A stretch of 10,611 nucleotides of DNA from DAOTWY01 sp003696565. Lineage in GTDB: Bacteria; Chloroflexota; Anaerolineae; Aggregatilineales; Phototrophicaceae. The stretch spans positions 1 to 10,611 of the forward strand of contig DAOTWY010000132.1 of the NCBI GenBank assembly GCA_034435635.1, written 5' to 3'. Every line of letters starts with the position of its first letter. The stretch's first letter is position 1. Both the position numbers and the translations under genes were made by a program. This document shows, one piece after another, positions 1 to 5,808 of the stretch. The notes beneath the pieces are model-generated. The model made no database searches. It was not told where the DNA came from and saw nothing but the letters and a program-made list of their open reading frames with translations.

Positions 1-29
1 CGGTACACCCCCACGTGTGTGGGGAAAAC
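1..29 (-). CRISPR. First repeat of a second I-E CRISPR array (cut by window edge)
   Basis: This is a perfect copy of the 29-bp repeat found throughout the right-hand array (starts CGGTACACC, ends GTGGGGAAAAC on the plus strand) and lies in the same orientation. Read on the minus strand it comes directly after cas2, the arrangement seen in E. coli, so it is most likely the leader-proximal first repeat of an array that continues leftward out of the window. No spacer of this array is visible, so an orphan single repeat cannot be excluded from the window alone. Confidence 0.85.
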
Positions 30-75
30 CCTTCTGTAACAATTGTAATATTTGCGTTGAGCAAATATACATTAT
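30..75 (-). promoter_or_regulatory. Candidate leader of the second array, with inverted repeats
   Basis: These 46 AT-rich bases between the cas2 stop and the first repeat occupy the position of a CRISPR leader. They contain an inverted repeat with perfect 8-bp arms, ATATTTGC (48-55) and GCAAATAT (61-68), around a 5-nt centre. Allowing one bulge, GTA (45-47) also pairs with TAC (68-70). A second short palindrome, ACAATTGT (39-46), sits closer to the repeat. I saw no clear match to the E. coli IHF consensus and no T-tract that would make the dyad a terminator. The leader role is inferred from position; the dyad may be an integration-factor or transcription-factor site. The true leader may extend into the 3' end of cas2. 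Confidence 0.5.
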
Positions 76-357
76 TTATGAAGAATTATTCCGCCGGACG
101 AGCAACAAACCATCAAAATCAACAATGCTGCGACGTGTTTCGCCATAGACCCGAACAGCAAACTTTTGCTCCGTGTTAACAGACCATATTTGAATAATAC
201 CACCTTCTTGGCATTCATGGCAACACTTTTCCCAAAGTTTGTCTCGTACCATAGCATTAAGATGCCCAACAAACACACCGGGATGTGGTTCTATCAGCCA
301 GCGGGTCAATTCACCGCGTAACCCTGGAGGAACTTTGCGCATTATCATAACTACCAT
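76..357 (-). CDS. cas2: CRISPR-associated endoribonuclease-fold protein Cas2 (type I-E)
   Basis: Cas2 is the structural partner of Cas1 in the spacer-integration complex; in type I-E the Cas2 dimer bridges two Cas1 dimers and its own nuclease activity is dispensable. The product is 93 aa, close to the 94 aa of E. coli Cas2. It opens with a hydrophobic strand (MVVMIMRKVP) followed by GLRGELTRWLIEPHPGVFVG (residues 12-31), the hallmark of the I-E subfamily rather than of the classical Cas2 family. The ATG lies 7 nt inside the 3' end of cas1, and GGAG sits 7 nt upstream, so the pair is translationally coupled. The stop is followed by only 46 bp before a CRISPR repeat, with no recognisable terminator, so transcripts may run into the second array. 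The gene looks complete. Confidence 0.96.
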   Translation of the reverse strand: MVVMIMRKVPPGLRGELTRWLIEPHPGVFVGHLNAMVRDKLWEKCCHECQEGGIIQIWSVNTEQKFAVRVYGETRRSIVDFDGLLLVRRNNSS

Positions 358-1241
358 AATTCTTCTCCAATCAAGGGTCCAGGTAACGCGCCATCCTCAT
401 CATAATCAGGTTCCGGTTCTTCATGGATGTTGAGCAGGTTATCAATATCAGGCAAAATACGCTGAAGCAGCTTTGCCTCCTTGAAGCGTTCCCGGCAGAG
501 CCGCCGAATACGCGGTTCAATGTCTGTGGTACTCATGGCAACAACTTCAAATGCGATTGGAATCGTGAGTTCGGTTTTGTATAAATCCGCGATATCGTAA
601 ACAAACGATAATTGCTTACCGCTGTGGACAAAGCCTAGACCAGGTGCATATCCACCACTAACAATAGCAGCATGACATATACCGTTCAATAACGCATTAG
701 CTGCCGATAGCGCACGATTTAGCGGATCAGAGGCATCCCACTCATTGCGGTCATAACGTCTGCCACGCCATTTCACACCAAATCGGCGGCTCATGAACTG
801 GTAGGTATTGCGTACGCGCGCGCCTTCATGTCCACGGATCTGCTCCAGTGTCAGATCAGGATCAAGCGGTTCACCAAAGCGAAATTCATACATACGAATG
901 GCAACCTGTCGGCGCGAGTCCATATCGCTTACCAGGGCTGCCTGCTGACGTAAGCGAGACGCTTTGCGCGTTTCACCAGTCCCTTGTGCATAAAAACGGG
1001 TGGCACCCTCACCGACCCACAAGACAGAACATCCGTTACGAGCCAGAAGTTTGATGGCATCATGTGTGATACTTGTCCCAGGACCCAATAGCAACACAGA
1101 TAATGAAGCAACAGGAATAGCTGTTTTGCCGTTTGCATCAACAGCTTCAACAGCCTGCCGATAGCGTTGAATCACAGCATGTTCAATATAGAGATAGCTA
1201 AGGCTGTCTCTAAGCTTAGGTAAAATATGTAGATCAAGCAT
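351..1241 (-). CDS. cas1: CRISPR-associated integrase Cas1 (type I-E)
   Basis: Cas1 is the metal-dependent integrase that, with Cas2, inserts protospacers at the leader-repeat junction. The 296-aa product is normal in length for the I-E family (E. coli about 305 aa). The N-terminal beta domain includes the SYLYIEHAVI segment (15-24). The catalytic alpha domain carries the expected metal ligands: Glu139 in RGHEG, His206 in GFVHSGKQ, and the aspartates of VYDIADLYK (Asp216, Asp219). The C-terminus (about 273-296) is acidic and proline-containing; the equivalent E. coli tail contacts Cas2. The ATG at 1241 has GGAG 8 nt upstream. That ribosome binding site lies in one arm of an inverted repeat, so translation may be controlled. 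The gene is separated from cas6e by 129 bp and a terminator-like hairpin, unlike the tight packing elsewhere, which implies adaptation genes are expressed at a different level from Cascade. Confidence 0.97.
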   Translation of the reverse strand: MLDLHILPKLRDSLSYLYIEHAVIQRYRQAVEAVDANGKTAIPVASLSVLLLGPGTSITHDAIKLLARNGCSVLWVGEGATRFYAQGTGETRKASRLRQQAALVSDMDSRRQVAIRMYEFRFGEPLDPDLTLEQIRGHEGARVRNTYQFMSRRFGVKWRGRRYDRNEWDASDPLNRALSAANALLNGICHAAIVSGGYAPGLGFVHSGKQLSFVYDIADLYKTELTIPIAFEVVAMSTTDIEPRIRRLCRERFKEAKLLQRILPDIDNLLNIHEEPEPDYDEDGALPGPLIGEELW

Positions 1242-1245
1242 TTTT

Positions 1246-1293
1246 GCATCTCCAACTACTTAAACGAGATAATCACCACTAGCGTGGAGATGC
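1246..1293 (-). promoter_or_regulatory. Inverted repeat overlapping the cas1 Shine-Dalgarno sequence
   Basis: On the minus strand GCATCTCCA (1293-1285) is perfectly complementary to TGGAGATGC (1254-1246), with a 30-nt loop. The second arm contains GGAG, the cas1 Shine-Dalgarno, 8 nt before the ATG. In RNA this 9-bp helix would hide the ribosome binding site. The first arm also takes part in a competing local hairpin, CCAC-GCTA-GTGG (1287-1276), so mutually exclusive folds are possible. The pairing is seen in sequence; the regulatory role is inference. If cas1 has its own promoter inside this interval the structure may not be transcribed whole. Confidence 0.45.
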
Positions 1294-1312
1294 CCCACAT
1301 AGTGGGGAAAAC
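1284..1312 (-). repeat. Isolated degenerate CRISPR-repeat-like hairpin
   Basis: The minus strand reads GTTTTCCCCAC (1312-1302), TAT, GTGGGG (1298-1293). The first 11 bases match the 5' end of the array repeat exactly, and the 6-bp CCCCAC/GTGGGG stem is intact. The loop is 3 nt instead of 4, and the 3' handle (CATCTCCA instead of GTGTACCG) has diverged. No second repeat or spacer is visible beside it. Conservation of just the Cas6e-binding stem, with loss of the handle, suggests a leftover repeat kept as a Cas6e site, or a relic of a mini-array. The bases upstream (ACTGAA before GTTTTCCCC) resemble those at the second array's leader-repeat junction (ACAGAAGG before GTTTTCCCC), though this similarity is short. 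Confidence 0.7.
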
Positions 1313-1330
1313 TTCAGTCATCATGATAAT

Positions 1331-1356
1331 AAATCCCTGAGGGGTCTCAGGGATTT
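1331..1356 (-). terminator. Intrinsic terminator-like hairpin between cas6e and cas1
   Basis: The arms AAATCCCTGAG (1331-1341) and CTCAGGGATTT (1346-1356) are perfectly complementary over 11 bp around a 4-nt loop, starting 15 bp after the cas6e stop. On the minus-strand RNA the 3' arm ends in UUU and continues AUUAU, a broken U-tract. That would give a moderate terminator or attenuator that separates the cas3-Cascade transcript from cas1-cas2, with some read-through likely. It could also act mainly as an mRNA-stabilising 3' hairpin. Confidence 0.7.
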
Positions 1357-1370
1357 GTGAATAGTGTTAA

Positions 1371-1985
1371 TTATGCTATTGGATAAGGGATAGATAACAA
1401 TCCAAATCCAAATGCTTTGCCGCTACCAATCCCATTAATGAGTGCTTCATTGAATGCCGCTGCATCGATAATCTTCAGCACACCATCAAACTGAACAACA
1501 TGCCAGGTCTGGCTGCGCTTTTTGCCAAATCGCTTGCCCAGTTTGGCAGCGCGCACATCCAACTGATCAAACGTAAATCCGTGTTGTTGTCCTTTGCGTA
1601 CTAACCAGGTGAATAAAGCATCTTCCTGATAAATCGCGTGCCGCTTACCATCCCGTTTGACGGTGGGGTTTGCCTGTAATCGGAAACGGCAAACCTGCCC
1701 TTGCTGAACAACTGGTTGCACATGGCGAACCTGAGGAGCTTCTAACATATACTGTCGCTGGTTAAGTCGTTCTGATTGTTCCCAGGTTGGTATCTCCAGC
1801 GATTGTACCAAGACAGAAACGCCTGGAGCACGGTATCGATCTTCCACGCGATATAAGACACGCTCATCCGCAGACAATTGGGCAGGGAAAGCGGTCATGA
1901 GGGTGCGGTGCAGTTCATAGCGATCTGAAAGATCAAACCGGGCTTCGCGTGATCGAGGATTCAGGACTAATTGTGATAGATACAT
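1371..1985 (-). CDS. cas6e: CRISPR pre-crRNA endoribonuclease Cas6e (CasE/Cse3)
   Basis: Cas6e cuts the pre-crRNA at the 3' base of each repeat stem and stays bound to the mature crRNA as the Cascade head subunit. The product is 204 aa, normal for the family (about 200-220). The N-terminal RRM-like domain contains RYELHRTLMTAFP (22-34). His26 sits where the family's catalytic histidine is found (His20 in E. coli, His26 in Thermus). The C-terminus has the glycine-rich loop GIGSGKAFGFGLLSI (185-199) typical of Cas6 proteins. A strong AAGGAGGT Shine-Dalgarno overlaps the last codons of cas5, and the start lies 1 nt past the cas5 stop, indicating coupled translation. It is the last gene before the terminator-like hairpin. 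The expected cut in this repeat falls after the CCCCAC/GTGGGG stem, leaving the handle GUGUACCG. Confidence 0.97.
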   Translation of the reverse strand: MYLSQLVLNPRSREARFDLSDRYELHRTLMTAFPAQLSADERVLYRVEDRYRAPGVSVLVQSLEIPTWEQSERLNQRQYMLEAPQVRHVQPVVQQGQVCRFRLQANPTVKRDGKRHAIYQEDALFTWLVRKGQQHGFTFDQLDVRAAKLGKRFGKKRSQTWHVVQFDGVLKIIDAAAFNEALINGIGSGKAFGFGLLSIPYPIA

Positions 1986-1986
1986 C

Positions 1987-2655
1987 TCAAACCTCCTTAG
2001 ATTGCTGTGGGGAGGCGGGCGGATTCACCTGAATCCGCGTTACCTTACGCGGGATGAAACGACGCGGTTTAAATGAGATGGGGTGGTCGTTACGAATGAG
2101 TTCCCCATCAGGTGCGTCGATCACTGCCCAGAGTTTGTCTCGGATGGCGTTTTCCAGCCTGGGATATTCCTCCAGCAATACGTCAAGGCTGGCAGATTGT
2201 AAGCCATCTGGCAGCCAGACACGCTCGGATGGAACAAACGCCTTGCGCCCCAGGAACAAAAACCACTTTGGATTTTTCAGTGCGTTATGGATGGTTTCTA
2301 GCATGGATGGATCGCCTTCCAGTCCAACCAGGAATTTGGCATCTGACAGATAATAGCGTTCCGATGTAATGAGATTTTTTGTCTCTACACCGCCGCTGAC
2401 TCTATAGTAACCATCCCGCCCAGCTGTATGAAAATCTCGCCGGATTGAGCCGGGTTTATCGCTCCGCACCCCCATCCTGAGAGTTGCCAACGCCTGAATC
2501 TTGCCGGTCTCGGTGCGGGGGATGCCGAGCGCAGCACAGAGCAAGCCAATCACGCCGCTTTTGGACGGTTCGCGCTCTGTATCTCTGTGGCTAAAGTGGC
2601 TTTTTGTCCCCCACGCCTGCATCGGCGCACTGAGGCGAATGAGAAGCGTTGCCAT
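1987..2655 (-). CDS. cas5e: Cascade subunit Cas5e (CasD)
   Basis: Cas5e binds the 5' handle of the crRNA and caps the foot of Cascade next to Cas8e. From the ATG at 2655 the product is 222 aa, normal for CasD (E. coli 224). It begins MATLLIRLSAPMQAWG and continues with the family signature RDTEREPSKSGVIGLLCAALG (24-44; residues RDTE, PSKSG and GLL are the conserved ones). A GTG at 2664 would add three residues. The ATG is preferred because AGGGAG lies 8 nt before it, while the GTG overlaps that same Shine-Dalgarno. The chosen start lies 1 nt after the cas7 stop. The last 10 or so residues (PPASPQQSKEV) are probably unstructured, and their codons carry the cas6e ribosome binding site. Confidence 0.95.
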   Translation of the reverse strand: MATLLIRLSAPMQAWGTKSHFSHRDTEREPSKSGVIGLLCAALGIPRTETGKIQALATLRMGVRSDKPGSIRRDFHTAGRDGYYRVSGGVETKNLITSERYYLSDAKFLVGLEGDPSMLETIHNALKNPKWFLFLGRKAFVPSERVWLPDGLQSASLDVLLEEYPRLENAIRDKLWAVIDAPDGELIRNDHPISFKPRRFIPRKVTRIQVNPPASPQQSKEV

Positions 2656-2656
2656 G

Positions 2657-3766
2657 TTATGCACTCCCTATGGCATTCAGTATGACATTAATCCAGTCGC
2701 GGAGGTTAGACTGAGTAGCCTGCCTCAATTCATCGGATGGCAACTCAAACTGATGGGGATTGAGCACGGCAACTGTGGGTTCACTCAGGCGGAACACACT
2801 TTCGATCTTGTCCCAATATTTTGCAAGTTCCTGGATGGAGGGTTCGGCGTATCCCTTGCCGTTTCTGGCACGGATAGGTTGCTCAAAGGCGTTGGTCAAC
2901 GCTTGACCATCATTGTTGGGACGGGCAACAGCGAGCAGGAAATCCGGCGCGTGCTGATTAACGAATGAGTTCTTCATACCGGAGGGCACAACAAGGGCAA
3001 ATGCCTGCATGAAGGCATCCACTGTTTGGCGCGCAAGGTTAACATCACCATCCAGGTTTTTCACCAACTGATCCCAATCGATCCGGGCACACCGGTAGTA
3101 AGTAGCAGAGTTAAAGGGAACAAGACCAAGCATTCCTGCGCCGCTTGTATCATCCGGTGTCAGATCATCTACAGCGGTGAAATAATCGAATTCAGCGGTG
3201 TTCACCTCATGGGTGGAGATAGCATGCGCCATCTGGCAGGCAGCATCAATGTTGAGGGCAGGCTTTTCTGCCAGCATCCGCCCAAATAGCGCGATGTCAG
3301 GTGCAGAGGTGCGGTTTTGTAATTCTTTCTCAAACTTCTTGACAAACTGATCAATATTAGGATTCGTCCCATTCCGATGAGCATCCAAGAAAGTGTTTAC
3401 AATCCAGTTTTTCTCTTCTTCGCTGATGTAGACCAGGACACTGGTTTTGTTGTCTGCTTTTTTGTCTAGTTTGGCATAGAGTTTAGTGGCGACTTCTGTC
3501 GCATATTCGGTGGCGGTTGCTTCGGGTACCCCCTGCTGAACCAGACTATCAACGGTTTGCCCGATCAGCGATTTGGTGCGTGTACCGATGGGCACATCTA
3601 CAACATTCCTAAACACTTCCGAAACACGTATGGCACGCTTGGCAGATTGGGACGAAATGCGTGCACGACGGACACCACCAAACAACGCCTCTTTAGGATT
3701 GCCAGTATCGTCACGGTTAAGGTTGGAAGGTGCGAACGTTTGAATAGCGTGCAGTTCAATAATCAT
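2657..3766 (-). CDS. cas7e: Cascade backbone subunit Cas7e (CasC/Cse4)
   Basis: Cas7e polymerises along the crRNA spacer (six copies in E. coli) to form the Cascade backbone. The product is 369 aa against 363 in E. coli. The N-terminus has the family signature SNLNRDDTGNPK (14-25), FGGVRRARISSQ (29-40) and SAKRAIR (41-47). The C-terminal half includes a conserved NSFVNQHAPDFLLAVARP segment (roughly 265-285). The ATG at 3766 has AGGAG 10 nt upstream and lies 21 nt after the cse2 stop, the largest gap within the Cascade genes. As Cas7e is needed in several copies, separate ribosome loading here makes sense, though that is inference. No truncation or frameshift is seen. Confidence 0.97.
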   Translation of the reverse strand: MIIELHAIQTFAPSNLNRDDTGNPKEALFGGVRRARISSQSAKRAIRVSEVFRNVVDVPIGTRTKSLIGQTVDSLVQQGVPEATATEYATEVATKLYAKLDKKADNKTSVLVYISEEEKNWIVNTFLDAHRNGTNPNIDQFVKKFEKELQNRTSAPDIALFGRMLAEKPALNIDAACQMAHAISTHEVNTAEFDYFTAVDDLTPDDTSGAGMLGLVPFNSATYYRCARIDWDQLVKNLDGDVNLARQTVDAFMQAFALVVPSGMKNSFVNQHAPDFLLAVARPNNDGQALTNAFEQPIRARNGKGYAEPSIQELAKYWDKIESVFRLSEPTVAVLNPHQFELPSDELRQATQSNLRDWINVILNAIGSA

Positions 3767-3787
3767 AATTGTCTTTCTCCTGATTGG

Positions 3788-4273
3788 TTACTTGGATTTG
3801 TTTGGTCCGGACTTCCAGTAAGCGGCTGCCCACTGCTTTTGAACAAAATGGTCGGGATGTTCCCAGTAGTGAAGATCACGCAATAACTGATTCCAGTTGA
3901 CGGCGATATCCTTCGATTTCAACATACTAATATGTTGCCGAAGTGGTACATCCAGTGAATCACGACTCTGGCGGAGCAACTGGACAAAACGGCGGGTAGT
4001 TGCATCATCATCACCAACCGCCTGAGTCAACGTATATAGATGTTCACCCATGTTACCCTTGCCAGTTGATGATGGATGAAGCGCAAAAAGTGATGCGATC
4101 AGATAGATGTTGGCTTCATCATATGAGTTATGCACGAATGGGATCACATAAGGAAACATCCCTGGCACTTCGCCTGGCTCACGTCCTAGCCCACGCCGTA
4201 GTTCCGCCAGCATGGCACGGTCTTCGGCATGTTTTTCAAGAAACTCAACAAATGGATGCTTGTCTTCATTCAT
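3788..4273 (-). CDS. cse2: Cascade small subunit Cse2 (CasB/Cas11e)
   Basis: Cse2 forms the inner belly of Cascade as a dimer and stabilises the R-loop by contacting the displaced strand. The product is 161 aa, all-helical in character, as expected (E. coli 160). Recognisable segments are ELRRGLGREPGEVPGMFPYV (24-43), with the conserved LRRG, and NWNQLLRDLHYW (126-137) followed by QKQWAAAYW (145-153), typical of the Cse2 C-terminal helix bundle. The start overlaps the cas8e stop as ATGA and has AGGAG 7 nt upstream, so it is coupled to cas8e. Confidence 0.95.
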   Translation of the reverse strand: MNEDKHPFVEFLEKHAEDRAMLAELRRGLGREPGEVPGMFPYVIPFVHNSYDEANIYLIASLFALHPSSTGKGNMGEHLYTLTQAVGDDDATTRRFVQLLRQSRDSLDVPLRQHISMLKSKDIAVNWNQLLRDLHYWEHPDHFVQKQWAAAYWKSGPNKSK

Positions 4274-5808
4274 CGTATTTCTCCTACTGAATTGAATAGT
4301 TTCTTTAATCCACCATCTAATGCACGTTGAGCAATCACACTTCCTTTCAATGCGCTTGGGCTTTCACCTGCCATCTGAGCAGCTTTGTTGAGGGCGTTTT
4401 TGGCAGTGCTACATAAGGTCGTGATCCATTGATCTGGGGCATTCTCTACACCACTAGATAAATCTGCAATAAATTGCCAAAAGGAGGATTCCAACGCCTC
4501 CCAGTAGGTTGCGAGGGCATCCCATTGTTGAATTAATTTATCTCGATCCCCTGAGTCGGGTTGGCGATCCCCGCCACGCATGAGGACATTTTCGGCAAGA
4601 AGCCGGATAGCGTAGCGCAGTTTTTCTGCAGTGGCTTCTGCATGCTGGATTGCCTGCTCCACGATGCCCTGTTTGCTATTAAGCAGGTTTAATGGTAGGG
4701 GCATGATTTCCTGGCGATAGAAGATGGGCTTTGCTTGATCAGCCAGCCTCCCGATAGCCATAAGTTTCACGGGTTGTGTTGGGCTTAGTATACCGTGTCG
4801 CTTGAGTCGGGCTAACCATTGAATCACTGCTGGCGGTTTGATGTCTTCCTGATCCAATGCCAGAAGACTATGAAAATCCCGCCATAAGGCTCTGTCCGTA
4901 TTGAAATACAGAAATGACCAAGTGATTTCGCCCTTCTTTTCCCGTTTGATATAACGTTTTTGGGGACTATGGACTTCATCCGCCAGCTTTGCCACGGGTA
5001 TCAAAACAATTCTTGCAACTGATGTCCCTTCTGCAGTGGTTTCAGGTACTAACCAGACATGATTTGTTTGCCAGGTCAAATAGTCTAGATAACCCAGAGG
5101 AATGAGGTGAAGCATTTTTTGTCCAACTCGGCGTCCCTCTATAGGATTATCTTTTTCCCAAAATGGCTTGTCATTCTGCTGTGAGAGCATATAACTTTCA
5201 TCAGGATACGCAATAAGATTGAACATGAGACTCTCAAAGAGGTTGGTACCTTGGGCAAAGAAGAGAACCCCTTTGGCAAATATGCTATCAACGAAATTGG
5301 GTGTGTTCTTTCCAGAATTGCCGCCACCCAGTCGAAATGCTTGAGCAACTAATAATGTTCTTGCCACTTGTGATGGACTGAGAGCTGTTGTCGTCTCTTC
5401 TGTAGCATGTGTGAACAATGTATGTGTGTTTGCTATAGCCTCGGCAAGATATAGAACTGACTTTTCATTACCCCGATCATCTTTCATCTGATAAAAGGGA
5501 CGTTCGGGATGAAAAAGATCAAAGCGGTCATACCATTGATTGAAATATGACTCTAGTGGCTCAATAGGAAAGGCACCTTGAGTCCAGAGTGCTTCCCATG
5601 CTTCAACATCTTCGGGTCCAAATACGCGATGCAGAATCGCCAGTGCCAGTGGGAAAATCGAGGCGGTCATGATGGGTGTTTCACAACAGATTTCACGCAA
5701 ATACTGCGCTTCTGTGAACAATTTGTAGAGTGAGACCTCTACAAATTCGCCATTGGTGGTGATACAGGGTATCCACGGCTGATCGATCAGATTGAACGAA
5801 TGTGTCAT
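4270..5808 (-). CDS. cas8e: Cascade large subunit Cas8e (CasA/Cse1)
   Basis: Cas8e recognises the PAM, helps open target DNA and recruits Cas3. The product is 512 aa, in line with CasA (about 500 aa). The start motif FNLIDQPWIP (5-14) is diagnostic for the family. It is followed by FDLFHPERPFYQM (96-108) and by GGGNSGKNTPNFVDSIFAKG (161-180), in the N-terminal domain that holds the PAM-reading and Cas3-contact loops. The C-terminal part (from about 370) is a predicted helical bundle. The ATG overlaps the cas3 stop as ATGA, and GAGGAG lies 5 nt upstream. The sequence is intact. PAM preference cannot be read from the protein by eye. Confidence 0.96.
   Translation of the reverse strand: MTHSFNLIDQPWIPCITTNGEFVEVSLYKLFTEAQYLREICCETPIMTASIFPLALAILHRVFGPEDVEAWEALWTQGAFPIEPLESYFNQWYDRFDLFHPERPFYQMKDDRGNEKSVLYLAEAIANTHTLFTHATEETTTALSPSQVARTLLVAQAFRLGGGNSGKNTPNFVDSIFAKGVLFFAQGTNLFESLMFNLIAYPDESYMLSQQNDKPFWEKDNPIEGRRVGQKMLHLIPLGYLDYLTWQTNHVWLVPETTAEGTSVARIVLIPVAKLADEVHSPQKRYIKREKKGEITWSFLYFNTDRALWRDFHSLLALDQEDIKPPAVIQWLARLKRHGILSPTQPVKLMAIGRLADQAKPIFYRQEIMPLPLNLLNSKQGIVEQAIQHAEATAEKLRYAIRLLAENVLMRGGDRQPDSGDRDKLIQQWDALATYWEALESSFWQFIADLSSGVENAPDQWITTLCSTAKNALNKAAQMAGESPSALKGSVIAQRALDGGLKKLFNSVGEIR

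Noticed and set aside
2501..2968. 155-codon plus-strand reading frame opposite cas5 and cas7.
   Set aside because: It lies antisense to two well-supported Cascade genes and has no recognisable domain; it is a shadow frame.
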